Positions 36,545-45,417 of a stretch of 64,000 nt of DNA are shown piece by piece. This stretch comes from Mycolicibacter virginiensis. GTDB taxonomy: Bacteria; Actinomycetota; Actinomycetes; Mycobacteriales; Mycobacteriaceae. The DNA lies in NCBI RefSeq assembly GCF_022374935.2, contig NZ_CP092430.2:3100001-3164000 (forward strand), read 5' to 3'. Within the stretch, counting starts at the first letter, position 1. Every line of letters starts with the position of its first letter. The position numbers were made by a program, and so were the translations under genes. Under the pieces are notes generated by a model, which saw only the letters and a list, made by a program, of their open reading frames with translations, did no database searches and was not told the DNA's origin.

Positions 36545-37318
36545 ATGGCGACGGTGGTCGCGTTCCACGCACATCCCGATGACGAGGCGATTCTGACCGG
36601 GGGAACTCTGGCGCGGGCGGCCGCCGAGGGGCATCGTGTCGTCGTGGTGGTGGCAACCGATGGGCGCGTCAATGACGGCGACGGCGATCGGCTGGCCGAA
36701 TTACGCGCCAGCGCAACGGCCCTCCGCGCCCACCGGGTCGAATGTCTGGGCTACGCCGACAGCGGCTTCGGGGCGGAGTTCTATCCGGATCCGCCAGGGC
36801 GGGTCAGGTTCGCCCGCGCTGACGTCGAGGAGGCGGCGCAGCGACTGGCGACCATCCTGCGTGACGAAGACGCGGATCTGCTCCTGAGTTATCAGCCCAA
36901 CGGCGGCTACGGCCACCGTGATCACGTGCGGGTTCATCATGTCGGTAAGCGGGCCGCACAGATCGCCGCCACGCCGCGTGTACTCGAGGCGACGATGCCC
37001 CGGGAGATGCTGACCCGAGTCGAGCATGGCGCGCGTTTACTGCACCTGCCGGCCCCTTACGGGCGTGAGGTGGTACGCACCGCCTATGCACCGGCATCGA
37101 GTATCACGCACCGGATCAACGTGTTTCGGTTTGCCCAGCAGAAGCGAGATGCCTTCGCCGCGCATCGCTCTCAGATCGGCGCCAGCGCGGCCGCGGCACG
37201 TCTGTTCGCGGTGCTGATGCGGCTTCCTCCACAAGTAGCCGGCCTGATGTTCGGCCGGGAGTGGTTCGTCGACCCGAATCTGCCGCCAGGCAGGGTGCAC
37301 CGCAATATCTTTGAGTGA
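36545..37318 (+). CDS. PIG-L/LmbE-family deacetylase
   Basis: A 257-residue zinc-dependent N-deacetylase. The zinc/catalytic motif AHPDDE (9-14) is at the N-terminus, and the third zinc ligand region YGHRDHVRVHH follows at about 123-133. Family members deacetylate GlcNAc-inositol (MshB), mycothiol conjugates (Mca) or other N-acetyl sugars; the overall sequence does not fit MshB or Mca, so the substrate is unknown. It starts 33 bp after the DJ-1-like gene, probably in an operon, and converges on mutM with a 20-bp gap. Confidence 0.9.
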   Translation: MATVVAFHAHPDDEAILTGGTLARAAAEGHRVVVVVATDGRVNDGDGDRLAELRASATALRAHRVECLGYADSGFGAEFYPDPPGRVRFARADVEEAAQRLATILRDEDADLLLSYQPNGGYGHRDHVRVHHVGKRAAQIAATPRVLEATMPREMLTRVEHGARLLHLPAPYGREVVRTAYAPASSITHRINVFRFAQQKRDAFAAHRSQIGASAAAARLFAVLMRLPPQVAGLMFGREWFVDPNLPPGRVHRNIFE

Positions 37319-37338
37319 CCTCGATCCCATTCCCCGCG

Positions 37339-38184
37339 TCAGCGTTGGCAATTCGGGCAGAAGTACGAGGATCGGTTCATGAACTTCGCCCGGCGGATCG
37401 GCGTCCCGCAACGCCGGCACGGCTCGTCTTCACGGCCGTAGGCATCCAGTGACCGGCTGAAGTAGCCGGATTCACCGTTGACGTTGACGTAGAGCGAGTC
37501 GAACGAGGTTCCCCCGGCGGCCAGCGCGTCGTTCATCACCTCTGCCGCGGCAGCCAGCAGTGCCCGCAGCCGCGGCCGCGTCAGCCGGTCGGCCGTTCGG
37601 GTGCCGCGAATCCCGGCCCGCCACAGTGCTTCGTCGGCGTAGATGTTGCCGATACCCGACACCACCGTCTGGTCGAGAAGTTGACGTTTGATCTCGGAGT
37701 GCTTGCGTCGCAGCACTTCGACTACCGATTCGGCATCAAAGCGCGGGTCTAGCGGGTCGCGGGCGAGGTGGGCGACCGGTACCGGCAGCACACTGCCGTC
37801 CACAGCGACCAGATCGGTGAGCTGCCACCCGCCGAAGGTGCGCTGGTCGACGAAGCTGATCTTCGTCCCGTCATCGAGTACGGCGGCGATCCGCAAGTGC
37901 CTGGTGTCGGGCAGCTCCCCCAGCAGCATCTGACCGCTCATCCCCAGGTGCACCACCAGGGCCTCGTCGGCCGCGGCCCCGCTCAGCAGCAGCCACAGGT
38001 ATTTGCCCCGCCGGTCGGTGCCGGTGATTCGGGCACCCAGCAGCCGCGCGGTCAGATCGGCGGGGCCCGCGTCGTGGCGGCGCACCGCCCGCGGATGGTG
38101 CACCCGCACCCCGGTGATCGTGCGCCCGACCAGGTGCTCGTTCAGGCCACGCCGAACCACCTCGACCTCGGGAAGTTCGGGCAT
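37339..38184 (-). CDS. mutM: Formamidopyrimidine-DNA glycosylase
   Basis: A 281-residue bifunctional glycosylase/AP lyase that excises 8-oxoguanine and Fapy lesions. The N-terminus MPELPEVE exposes the catalytic Pro2-Glu3, and [16 protein letters not shown] is the helix-two-turn-helix. A C-terminal zinc finger is complete (Cys256, 259, 276, 279). It follows rnc by 2 bp, giving the conserved rnc-mutM order (Rv2925c-Rv2924c). Confidence 0.97.
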   Translation of the reverse strand: MPELPEVEVVRRGLNEHLVGRTITGVRVHHPRAVRRHDAGPADLTARLLGARITGTDRRGKYLWLLLSGAAADEALVVHLGMSGQMLLGELPDTRHLRIAAVLDDGTKISFVDQRTFGGWQLTDLVAVDGSVLPVPVAHLARDPLDPRFDAESVVEVLRRKHSEIKRQLLDQTVVSGIGNIYADEALWRAGIRGTRTADRLTRPRLRALLAAAAEVMNDALAAGGTSFDSLYVNVNGESGYFSRSLDAYGREDEPCRRCGTPIRRAKFMNRSSYFCPNCQR

Positions 38185-38186
38185 TC

Positions 38187-38915
38187 TCAGGCCTTCGGTG
38201 CGTCGTTCACCGCGGCCGGGGCGTCTGGGGAGTCCAGCGCCTGCCAGGCTGCGGCCGCGGCCTTCTGCTCGGCTTCTTTCTTGGTCCGGCCGACGCCGGT
38301 GCCGTACGCGGTGCCCGATATGACGGCGGTCGCGGTGAACTCGCGGTCGTGGTCGGGTCCGGTGGAGGTGACCTGATAGGACGGCACACCCAGCCCGCGG
38401 GCGGCCGTCAGTTCCTGCAGGCTGGTCTTCCAGTCCAGGCCGGCTCCCAGCGTTGCCGCGGTGTCGAGCAGCGGACCGAACAAGCGCAGGATCACCTCCC
38501 GGGCGGTGTCGATCCCGTGCTGGAGGTAGACCGCCCCCAGCAGGGACTCCATCCCGTCGGCCAAGATGCTGGATTTGTCGGCGCCGCCGGTGTTTTCCTC
38601 GCCGCGGCCAAGCAACAGATGAGCCCCCAGGCCATCCTCTGTCAGGCCCCGCGCCACGTCGGCCAAGGCAGAGGTGTTGACCACGCTGGAGCGCAGCTTG
38701 GCCAGATCTCCCTCGGGCCTGTCCGGGTGGCGGTGGAACAGCTCGTCGGTAATGGTCAGTCCCAGCACGGCATCGCCCAGAAACTCCAGGCGCTCATTGG
38801 TGGGCAGGCCGCCGTGCTCATAGGCGTAACTGCGATGCGTGACAGCCAGCGTGAGCAGGTCGTCGGTGAGATCCACGCCGAGGGCATCCAGCACGGCTTG
38901 CCGGGGACGGCTCAC
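38187..38915 (-). CDS. rnc: Ribonuclease III
   Basis: A 242-residue double-strand-specific RNase III that processes rRNA precursors. The signature [12 protein letters not shown] (41-52, with Glu44 and Asp48) binds catalytic Mg2+, and [20 protein letters not shown] is the second metal-binding helix. A C-terminal double-stranded-RNA-binding domain spans about residues 160-230. Its start overlaps the DUF177 stop (38912-38915, ATGA). Confidence 0.97.
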   Translation of the reverse strand: MSRPRQAVLDALGVDLTDDLLTLAVTHRSYAYEHGGLPTNERLEFLGDAVLGLTITDELFHRHPDRPEGDLAKLRSSVVNTSALADVARGLTEDGLGAHLLLGRGEENTGGADKSSILADGMESLLGAVYLQHGIDTAREVILRLFGPLLDTAATLGAGLDWKTSLQELTAARGLGVPSYQVTSTGPDHDREFTATAVISGTAYGTGVGRTKKEAEQKAAAAAWQALDSPDAPAAVNDAPKA

Positions 38916-39520
38916 CGCTCACCGTCGTCGCTCGGCCCGGCGTCGTCCTGCGGTTCCAGCATTCCCGCCAATTTCGCCCAGCGCGGATCGATCTTGTCGT
39001 GGTGATGGCCGGGCTCGGCGGTGGACAGCACCACCCCGCAGTCCGGGCACAGTCCGGGGCAGTCCGGGTCACACAACGGGGACAACGGCAGAGCCAGGCC
39101 GACCGCGTCGACGATGGCCTGTTCGAGGTCCACCGCGTCGTCGACGACCCGGCCCATCTCGTCGTCTTCGGTGGTGGCATCGGTGGTGCTGTCGGGGTAG
39201 GCGAACAGCTCCGTCAACTCCACCTCGATGTCGCCGGTCAGCGGTTGCAGGCACCGCGCGCATTCGCCCGCGGTGCGCGCCGAGACCACGCCACTGACCA
39301 GAACGCCTTCGGAGACCGACTCCACCCGCAGATCCAGATCGACTGCGCCATCCGCCGGAATCGCCACCAACTCCAGTCCGATGCGGGTGGGGCTGATCCG
39401 CTGCTCACGCAGCGGCATCAACGCACCGGGGCGCCGCCCCAACCGGGCGACATTGACCACGAAAGGCGCAGGCAGCTGTCGTCGCGCTGCCTTCATACCT
39501 GCGCCGGGGTGTCTCGCCAT
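38912..39520 (-). CDS. DUF177/YceD family protein
   Basis: A 202-residue protein (Rv2926c orthologue) of the YceD family, which usually precedes rpmF and is linked to 23S rRNA accumulation; in mycobacteria it precedes rnc instead. Conserved features are [13 protein letters not shown], the Cys in [11 protein letters not shown], and a C-terminal [13 protein letters not shown] cluster that may bind zinc. Its stop overlaps the rnc start, so the two genes are translationally coupled. Confidence 0.92.
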   Translation of the reverse strand: MARHPGAGMKAARRQLPAPFVVNVARLGRRPGALMPLREQRISPTRIGLELVAIPADGAVDLDLRVESVSEGVLVSGVVSARTAGECARCLQPLTGDIEVELTELFAYPDSTTDATTEDDEMGRVVDDAVDLEQAIVDAVGLALPLSPLCDPDCPGLCPDCGVVLSTAEPGHHHDKIDPRWAKLAGMLEPQDDAGPSDDGER

Positions 39521-39559
39521 GCCGCGATTCTACGCAGCGCGTTACTCGGCGTTCTCGGG

Positions 39560-40297
39560 TCAGCGAGTCGCGTAGTCGTGAGTGCCCGCAGCGGTACGCA
39601 GTTGGTGTCGACCGCGGTTGATCGAACGCAGCGTGCCGTTGAGGAAGTCCTCGAATTCGGCCAGCTTGGCGTCGACGTAGATGTCGCATTCGCCGCGCAT
39701 CCGGTCGGCCTCGGCGTGAGCCGAGTCGATCAGCCGGGTGGATTCGGCACGCGCCGAGGTCACCACCTCGTTCTGCGAAACCAGCCGCTGCTGTTCCTTG
39801 ATGCCCTCCTGCACGGCCTTCTCGTAAGCGGCGTTGCCGTTCTCGACCAGCCGGTCGCATTCCGCCTGGGCGCGGCTGGTGGCGGTCTCGAATTCGCGCT
39901 TGGCGGTTGCGCTGAGGCGGGCTGCTTCCTCGCGGGCTTCGCCGAGCATCCGCTCGCTGTGTCCGCGGGCCTCGGCCACCATCCGGTCAGCCTGCCCCTT
40001 GGCGTCGGCCAGCAACCGATCGGCCTCGGCGCGCGCATGGGCGACCAGCGAGTCTGCTTCGGCGGTGGCCGAGCTGACCATCGATTCCGCGTGCTCCTTG
40101 GCCTCGTTGAGGACCGAGTCGCGGGCGTCAAGGACGTCTTGGGCGTCGTCCAGCTCACCGGGAATGGCGTCACGGATGTCGTCGATCAGTTCCAGGACGT
40201 CACCGCGGGGTACCACGCAGCCTGCCGTCATCGGCACGCCACGGGCCTCTTCGACAATGGAGCCCAGTTCGTCAAGGGCTTCGAACACTCGGTACAC
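39560..40297 (-). CDS. sepIVA: SepIVA, septation/polar growth DivIVA-like coiled-coil protein
   Basis: A 245-residue orthologue of Rv2927c, named SepIVA from work in M. smegmatis, where it is an essential septum- and intracellular-membrane-associated protein. A short N-terminal DivIVA-like segment (MYRVFEALDELGSIVEEARG) is followed by long coiled coil from about residue 50 to 215 rich in Ala, Glu and Arg (repeated EAxxxxAxAR patterns). In M. tuberculosis the PDIM locus begins beyond this gene, whereas here purU is next. Confidence 0.95.
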   Translation of the reverse strand: MYRVFEALDELGSIVEEARGVPMTAGCVVPRGDVLELIDDIRDAIPGELDDAQDVLDARDSVLNEAKEHAESMVSSATAEADSLVAHARAEADRLLADAKGQADRMVAEARGHSERMLGEAREEAARLSATAKREFETATSRAQAECDRLVENGNAAYEKAVQEGIKEQQRLVSQNEVVTSARAESTRLIDSAHAEADRMRGECDIYVDAKLAEFEDFLNGTLRSINRGRHQLRTAAGTHDYATR

Positions 40298-40441
40298 GGC
40301 AGCACCCTCCAGGCATAGTTGTTGTTACTAGTGTGCCCTGTGTTACGCGTGTGACTGTGTTAGTCGCCCGGTGTGTCGGATTCTGGCTCCCTCCCCCGGT
40401 AGCCTGACCCGTTGAATGTCGGCGATCGGCGAAGGGCGGCC

Positions 40442-41383
40442 ATGACGAACGGTTCTGGGGGCCACGGGGGCACCGCGACACCAGGGCAGGCTCAACAGGG
40501 CTATCCGCAACAGTCCGGCGCGCCGGCGACCACCGATATCGGTCGACTGCTGCTGAGCTGCCGAGACAGCCACGGGATCATCGCCGCGGTGAGCGCCTTT
40601 CTGGCCGAGGCCGGCGCAAACATCATCTCGCTGGATCAGCACTCGACCGCACCCGAAGACGGGACCTTTGTGCAGCGGGCGATCTTTCACCTACCCGGTT
40701 TGCCGGCGGCCCTCGACGGGCTCCAGGAACGCTTCGGCGCCACGGTGGCCCAGCAGTTCTCGATGGACTATCGGTTCACCGAGGCCGCCAAGCCCAAGCG
40801 GGTGGCGATCCTGGCATCCAAGACCGACCATTGCCTGCTGGACCTGTTGTGGCGCAACCGCCGCGGCGAGCTGGAGATGAACGTGGCGATGGTGATCTCC
40901 AACCACCCGGACCTCGCCGAGCAGGTACGCCCGTTCGGGGTGCCGTTCTTCCACATCCCCGCCACCCGCGACAATCGTACCGAGGCTGAGCAGCGGCAGC
41001 TGCAGTTGCTCTGCGGCAACGTGGATCTGGTGGTATTGGCCCGCTACATGCAGATCATCACCGGCGACTTCATCGAGGCGGTGGGCTGTCCGCTGATCAA
41101 CATCCACCATTCCTTCCTGCCGGCGTTCATCGGCGCAGCGCCTTATCAGCGAGCGCGGGAACGCGGCGTGAAACTGATCGGCGCCACCGCGCACTACGTC
41201 ACCGAGGTGCTCGACGAGGGTCCGATCATCGAACAGGACGTCGTGCGGGTGGACCACACCCACAGCGTCACCGATCTGGTGCGGTTGGGCGCCGACGTGG
41301 AGCGGGCGGTGCTGTCGCGGGCGGTGCAATGGCACTGTCAGGACCGGGTGATCCGGGTGGGCAACGAGACGGTGGTGCTCTAA
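40442..41383 (+). CDS. purU: Formyltetrahydrofolate deformylase
   Basis: A 313-residue enzyme that releases formate from 10-formyl-THF, balancing one-carbon pools. A Gly/Gln-rich N-terminal extension (1-30) is followed by an ACT domain (about 33-110) and a formyltransferase domain whose NIHHSFLPAFIGA contains the catalytic Asn-x-His and is followed by the conserved Asp in VLDEGPIIEQDV. The ATG at 40442 begins MTNGSGG; ten in-frame codons upstream overlap the promoter region. Its upstream neighbour is divergent sepIVA. Confidence 0.95.
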   Translation: MTNGSGGHGGTATPGQAQQGYPQQSGAPATTDIGRLLLSCRDSHGIIAAVSAFLAEAGANIISLDQHSTAPEDGTFVQRAIFHLPGLPAALDGLQERFGATVAQQFSMDYRFTEAAKPKRVAILASKTDHCLLDLLWRNRRGELEMNVAMVISNHPDLAEQVRPFGVPFFHIPATRDNRTEAEQRQLQLLCGNVDLVVLARYMQIITGDFIEAVGCPLINIHHSFLPAFIGAAPYQRARERGVKLIGATAHYVTEVLDEGPIIEQDVVRVDHTHSVTDLVRLGADVERAVLSRAVQWHCQDRVIRVGNETVVL

Positions 41384-41423
41384 GCGGCTCCGCGGTTGAC
41401 ACCTGTCAAGTACGGTGTTGCTC

Positions 41424-41978
41424 ATGGCTGTCCAGGACTTGTTTTCGAACGTGCCGACGACCACCGCCGAGGCCTGTGAGATCTTCGACGCCGCCGAGGC
41501 GGTCGACCCCGATTTCATGGTCGGCACCTGGCATGGTTCCGAGCTGCCGACCGGCCACCCGCTCGACGGGTTGTTGGCGGCCACCGGCTGGTGGGGCAAG
41601 CAGTTCGTCGATGCCGAGACGGTCCATCCGCTGTTGTTCCCCACCCGTGACGGGGACGCACTGTGGGCGTTCAACCCGGTGCTGGCGTTCAGCGTTCTGG
41701 GACTGGCCACGAAGCTGCCGGCGCTGAAAAACCGGTCATTCCTTGGGCAGATCAACGCGTTGCAACCACTGCTGCGGACCCGTTCGCCCCGGGCGCGGCT
41801 GCGCATCACCAGATACCGCGGAGTCGACAGCGCCACGATGGTCTATGACCAGGCGCCGGTCAACGATGTCTTCCGCCGGCTCTCTGAAGATGCGGTGATC
41901 GGCGCGATGGACCTGCGGGGCTCGTCCCGGCCTTACTTCTTCGTGTTGTGCCGCGACGATTCGCTCAAACTGGCCTAA
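41424..41978 (+). CDS. GXWXG/DUF4334 domain protein
   Basis: A 184-residue protein with the two domains seen together in DUF4334 proteins: an N-terminal GXWXG domain (FMVGTWHGSELPTGHPLDGLL) and a C-terminal DUF4334 part (RGVDSATMVYDQAPVNDVF, then DLRGSSRPYFFVLCRDD). The function of the family is unknown. It lies downstream of purU on the same strand and its stop codon shares the bases CTAA (41975-41978) with the stop of the convergent carboxyltransferase gene, so the two coding regions abut. Confidence 0.87.
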   Translation: MAVQDLFSNVPTTTAEACEIFDAAEAVDPDFMVGTWHGSELPTGHPLDGLLAATGWWGKQFVDAETVHPLLFPTRDGDALWAFNPVLAFSVLGLATKLPALKNRSFLGQINALQPLLRTRSPRARLRITRYRGVDSATMVYDQAPVNDVFRRLSEDAVIGAMDLRGSSRPYFFVLCRDDSLKLA

Positions 41979-43960
41979 CCGCGGGCGATTTCGCCGGCCT
42001 CGTGCCACGCATTGCGCTCCGCGGTGAACGCGGCTACCTGTTGGTCGCGGAATCCTGCGATGCTCTCAGCGTTGTCGGCCAGGAATCGGCGGTAGGCCGG
42101 CAGTGAGAACTCGCCGTCGGTGATGTCGACTCGGCCGCACCCGGCCGCCATGTCGGCACGCAACTCCAGGAGCTCCTCGGCCTGCACCGGATAGAAGCAG
42201 ATGCGGTCGAAGTAGCGCAGCAGCCAAGGGGTTTCGGGATCGAACAGTCCGGCGGTGGCGTGCCGGTGGTTCCACACCTGGGTGGTGCGCCCGACGAACT
42301 GGTAGCCGCCAGGCCCCTCGATGCCATAGATGCACAGGTAGGCGCCGCCGATCCCGACGGCGTTCTCCGGGGTCCAGGTGCGGGCTGGGTTGTATTTGGT
42401 GGTCACCAGCCGGTGTCTGGGATCCAGCGGGGTGGCCACCGGCGCGCCAAGGTAGATATCGCCCAGGCCGAGCACCAGGTACTGCGCGCAGAACACGATG
42501 TCGTACACCTGCGCGATGTCGTCGAGTCCGTTGATCCGCCGGATGAACTCGATATTGGACGGGCACCACGGCGCGTCGGGCCGCACGCCGTACATGTAGC
42601 GGCGGATGGCCTCGTGGGTGCCGGGGTCGTCCCAACTGAGCGGCAGCCGCACCGAGCGGCTCGGCACCACCAGTTCATCGCAGGGCGGCAGCGCATCGTC
42701 GATGGCGGCCACTTCGTCGATCACCTCGGCGCACGAGAACTGCTCGGGGTCGAACTGGATCTGCAGCGATCGCACACCCGGCGTCAGCTCGGCCAATCCG
42801 GGCAGCCCCCGTTCACGGATCTGGTCGTAGAGCACCTGTACCCGCGCCCGCAGCGCCAAATCCAGTGTCATCGGCCCGTATTCGAGCAGAACGCCGCTGT
42901 CACCGGCGCGCCGCAGGGTAACGGCCGTCCCGTCGCGGCCGGTGTAGCGCTGCAGCACTCCGTCATCGCCGTCGCCGGAGCGGGAGACTACGACAGGCAG
43001 CGCCGCGCGCCGTTGCACACCCAGCGCTGCCGTCGGTAGGGCGTGGTCGGCACGGATCGGCACCAACCGCACGGTGTCGCCGGGCGACAGCTGGCCCAGT
43101 TTCCACCGGTCGCCGCGTACCACCGTCACTGGGCAGACGAATCCGCCCAGGCTGGGCCCGTCGGGACCGAGCAGGATCGGGGTGTCGCCGGTGAAGTCCA
43201 ACGCACCGATGCTGTAGGCGGTGTCGTGAATGTTGGACGGATGCAGGCCGGCATCGCCGCCGTCGGGGCGAGCCCACCGTGGTTTCGGCCCGACGAGCCG
43301 CACGCCGGTGCGGTCGGAGTTGAAGTGCACGGTGTAGTCGGTGGTGGTCAGGGTGGTCATGTCGGCGCGGGTCATGAACTCCGGCGCCGCATGCGGACCT
43401 TCGGTCACCGCGAGCTCCCAATGCCGCCCGATGCTGGGCTGGATCTGACTGGGGGCGCGGGCGAGGGTCGGCGGGGCGCCGTCGCGGCCGACGGCGCTAA
43501 GGCGATCCGATTCGCGCAGCGCCCGGCCGTGGTGTCCGCCGAACACACCTTGGGTGAAGGTTGCTGCACTGCCCAGGAATTCCGGCGCGGCGATGCCTCC
43601 CTCGATCAGGACGTAGCAGCGCATTCCCGGACCTGCAATGACGCCGATCTCGAGCAGTCCACCGGCGGGTATCCGAACCGACTGCCATTGCGCAACCGGG
43701 GCACCGTCCAGCCTGACGGGCACCGCAGCGCCGGTGACGCACACCCAGGCTGGGTCCGAAAAGCGCAGGGCAGGACCCGCCTTGGTGCATTCCAAGCCGG
43801 CCGCACCCTCGCGATTGCCCAGTACCTGATTGCCGATTCGAAACGACAGGTCGTCCATCGGCCCGGACGGCGGCACCCCGACATGCCAGTAGCCGACGCG
43901 CCCGGGCCAGTCCTGCACCGTGGTGAACATGCCCGGCGAGACCACCTCGATGCCGATCAT
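41975..43960 (-). CDS. Urea-carboxylase-type carboxyltransferase without biotin carboxylase or BCCP
   Basis: A 661-residue protein containing a CT_A_B/KipA-like half (about 1-330; TTVQDWPGRVGYWHVG, SGPMDD) followed by a CT_C_D/KipI-like half (about 365-610; ending in WLLRYFDRICFYPV). This AHS2-AHS1 order is that of the carboxyltransferase region of urea carboxylase and its guanidine-carboxylase relatives, but the biotin carboxylase that normally precedes it and the biotinyl domain that follows are both missing; the ORF ends just after the AFTAERNAW segment. It is the third gene of an operon with two DUF1989 genes (ATGA overlap at 43957-43960). A stand-alone role like that of 5-oxoprolinase subunits PxpB/PxpC is another possibility. 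Confidence 0.88.
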   Translation of the reverse strand: MIGIEVVSPGMFTTVQDWPGRVGYWHVGVPPSGPMDDLSFRIGNQVLGNREGAAGLECTKAGPALRFSDPAWVCVTGAAVPVRLDGAPVAQWQSVRIPAGGLLEIGVIAGPGMRCYVLIEGGIAAPEFLGSAATFTQGVFGGHHGRALRESDRLSAVGRDGAPPTLARAPSQIQPSIGRHWELAVTEGPHAAPEFMTRADMTTLTTTDYTVHFNSDRTGVRLVGPKPRWARPDGGDAGLHPSNIHDTAYSIGALDFTGDTPILLGPDGPSLGGFVCPVTVVRGDRWKLGQLSPGDTVRLVPIRADHALPTAALGVQRRAALPVVVSRSGDGDDGVLQRYTGRDGTAVTLRRAGDSGVLLEYGPMTLDLALRARVQVLYDQIRERGLPGLAELTPGVRSLQIQFDPEQFSCAEVIDEVAAIDDALPPCDELVVPSRSVRLPLSWDDPGTHEAIRRYMYGVRPDAPWCPSNIEFIRRINGLDDIAQVYDIVFCAQYLVLGLGDIYLGAPVATPLDPRHRLVTTKYNPARTWTPENAVGIGGAYLCIYGIEGPGGYQFVGRTTQVWNHRHATAGLFDPETPWLLRYFDRICFYPVQAEELLELRADMAAGCGRVDITDGEFSLPAYRRFLADNAESIAGFRDQQVAAFTAERNAWHEAGEIARG

Positions 43961-44583
43961 GTTCGGCTGATCACCATCCGCACCGGTGTCGGGTCAAAAC
44001 CGTTGCACGGGTTGTTGATCTGCGGGCAGTTCGACACCAGTACCAGGGTGTCGATCTCCGCGCGAAGGGTCAGGCTCTTGCCCGGGGCCGAGAGGCCGTC
44101 GACGATGCCCAGCGTGCCGTCGGCTTCGACGGGGACGTTCATGAACCAGTTGATGTTGGAGACGATGTCGCGTTTACCCAGGCCCCACCGGGCCCCCTCG
44201 GCGAGGAAGTTCTCCACGCAGGCGTGCTGGTGGGCGGTGTGGTGCCCGTAGCGCAGGGTGTTGGATTCCTGCGAGCAGGCTCCGGCGATGGTGTCGTGGT
44301 TGCCGACCTCGTCGGCGACGACGGTCATCAGGGCGGTGCCGTCGGCGCTGCGCAACACCGAGCCGGTGCTCAAGAAGATATTGCGCGCAGCGGCAACGGT
44401 GGCCTGGGCGCTGTACCGGCGGGTGTGGTCACCGGCGTCGTAGAGCAGGCAGTCCACCGCCTGGTTTCCGTGCAGATCGATGATCTGCAGCAGATCTCCA
44501 GCGCGCACCACTGCCGACCAGGGCGCCCGGGCCGCCACCACCTCGTCGGAGACGATGCGCGGGGCCTGAGAGGGGCTGGTCAT
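43957..44583 (-). CDS. Urea-carboxylase-associated protein 2 (DUF1989, CgdB-like)
   Basis: A 208-residue DUF1989 protein. Conserved blocks include QAVDCLLYDAGDHTRRYSA, VGNHDTIAGACSQESN with His-Asp and Cys, NINWFMNVPVEADG and a C-terminal SNCPQINNPCNGFDPTP. In Pseudomonas this family forms the carboxyguanidine deiminase CgdAB with its paralogue UAAP1, acting after guanidine carboxylase. The ATG at 44583 overlaps the UAAP1 stop and its own stop overlaps the carboxyltransferase start, so all three genes are translationally coupled. The metal-binding Cys and His residues appear intact. Its role in guanidine use here is inference. Confidence 0.88.
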   Translation of the reverse strand: MTSPSQAPRIVSDEVVAARAPWSAVVRAGDLLQIIDLHGNQAVDCLLYDAGDHTRRYSAQATVAAARNIFLSTGSVLRSADGTALMTVVADEVGNHDTIAGACSQESNTLRYGHHTAHQHACVENFLAEGARWGLGKRDIVSNINWFMNVPVEADGTLGIVDGLSAPGKSLTLRAEIDTLVLVSNCPQINNPCNGFDPTPVRMVISRT

Positions 44584-45338
44584 GAGCACTCCCCCGTTCC
44601 GGCGGCCCAGGCCGCCTCGGTGTTCTGCACCGCTCGTAGGTATTCCGGGTCCTGGTCGGCTAGGTCAGCCAACTGCTCGCCGGCCCGCCAGGCAACTACG
44701 TCCAATGGCGTTGCAGGCGGGTGGGGATCCAGCGGGTGCGCGGCATTGGCAACCACCAGCACCACCGGAAGGTGGATCAGCAGGTCCGTCGCCGCGCCGG
44801 GCCCCGCGGACCCGGTGAATGCCAGTGCCCCGCTGACCGGATCGACGCGAACCCCGCGGAACAATGACACCGACGGCGCCACATCTCGAATGCCCATGCC
44901 GTGCTTGATCGCGCCCAACAGCAGCAGTTGTCGGCCGATGGCGTCCGGGCCGCAGAGCATGTCGTGGTGTCCCGAGGAGTCGGCGACGACGGTGGCCAGC
45001 ACCCGGCCCTGATCGGACAGCAGCGGATGGCCGGCACCAAGGTAGGCCTGCCACGGGACCTTCATCGTGTCGGCGACGTTGAGCCGTTCCCAAGGCGCGT
45101 CGGCGCGGTACAGCAACAGATGCGCGCACGCGCCGCCCTCGATATCGATCAGTCGGAGCCGGCTGCCGCGGGCCAGCACCTTGGTGGCGTAACCGTTCGC
45201 CGGGATCGACTCGGACCAGATCAGCGTCGCCGTGTCGACGCCGTCCGGAGCCGCCGGGATGCGCATCGACGCGTGCTGCGCCTGAGCGCGCGCGTGCAGG
45301 CGTGCGCCGTCGGTGGAATCGGTGCGTGGGTTTTCCAT
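44580..45338 (-). CDS. Urea-carboxylase-associated protein 1 (DUF1989, CgdA-like)
   Basis: A 252-residue DUF1989 protein, paralogue of the next gene. Blocks include TLIWSESIPANGYATKVLARG, GGACAHLLLYRAD, the metal-site region SSGHHDMLCGPDA and a central DVAPSVSLFRGVRVD. Residues 1-30 are Ala/Arg-rich and poorly conserved. It is the first gene of the operon and starts 80 bp from the divergent TetR gene, with a perfect 14-bp palindrome centred in the gap. The predicted complex with the second DUF1989 protein would be a deiminase; the reaction has not been shown in mycobacteria to my knowledge. Confidence 0.87.
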   Translation of the reverse strand: MENPRTDSTDGARLHARAQAQHASMRIPAAPDGVDTATLIWSESIPANGYATKVLARGSRLRLIDIEGGACAHLLLYRADAPWERLNVADTMKVPWQAYLGAGHPLLSDQGRVLATVVADSSGHHDMLCGPDAIGRQLLLLGAIKHGMGIRDVAPSVSLFRGVRVDPVSGALAFTGSAGPGAATDLLIHLPVVLVVANAAHPLDPHPPATPLDVVAWRAGEQLADLADQDPEYLRAVQNTEAAWAAGTGECS

Positions 45339-45360
45339 GACCAGGAAGCTAGCACATTTT

Positions 45361-45374
45361 CTATCAACTGATAG
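45361..45374. promoter_or_regulatory. Candidate TetR operator
   Basis: CTATCA-AC-TGATAG is a perfect 14-bp palindrome embedded in an AT-rich stretch (TTTT on both sides) in the gap between the UAAP1 start (45338) and the TetR start (45418). Position and symmetry fit a TetR dimer site that would control both directions. Confidence 0.65.
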
Positions 45375-45417
45375 TTTTTAGCGCGCCGGGGCCTCAGCGC
45401 GTGATAGGCAGTAGGGC

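Noticed and set aside
45339..45417. Guanidine riboswitch upstream of the DUF1989 operon
   Set aside because: The gap is only 79 bp, shows just the palindrome, and a TetR regulator is already present; none of the guanidine riboswitch features are seen.
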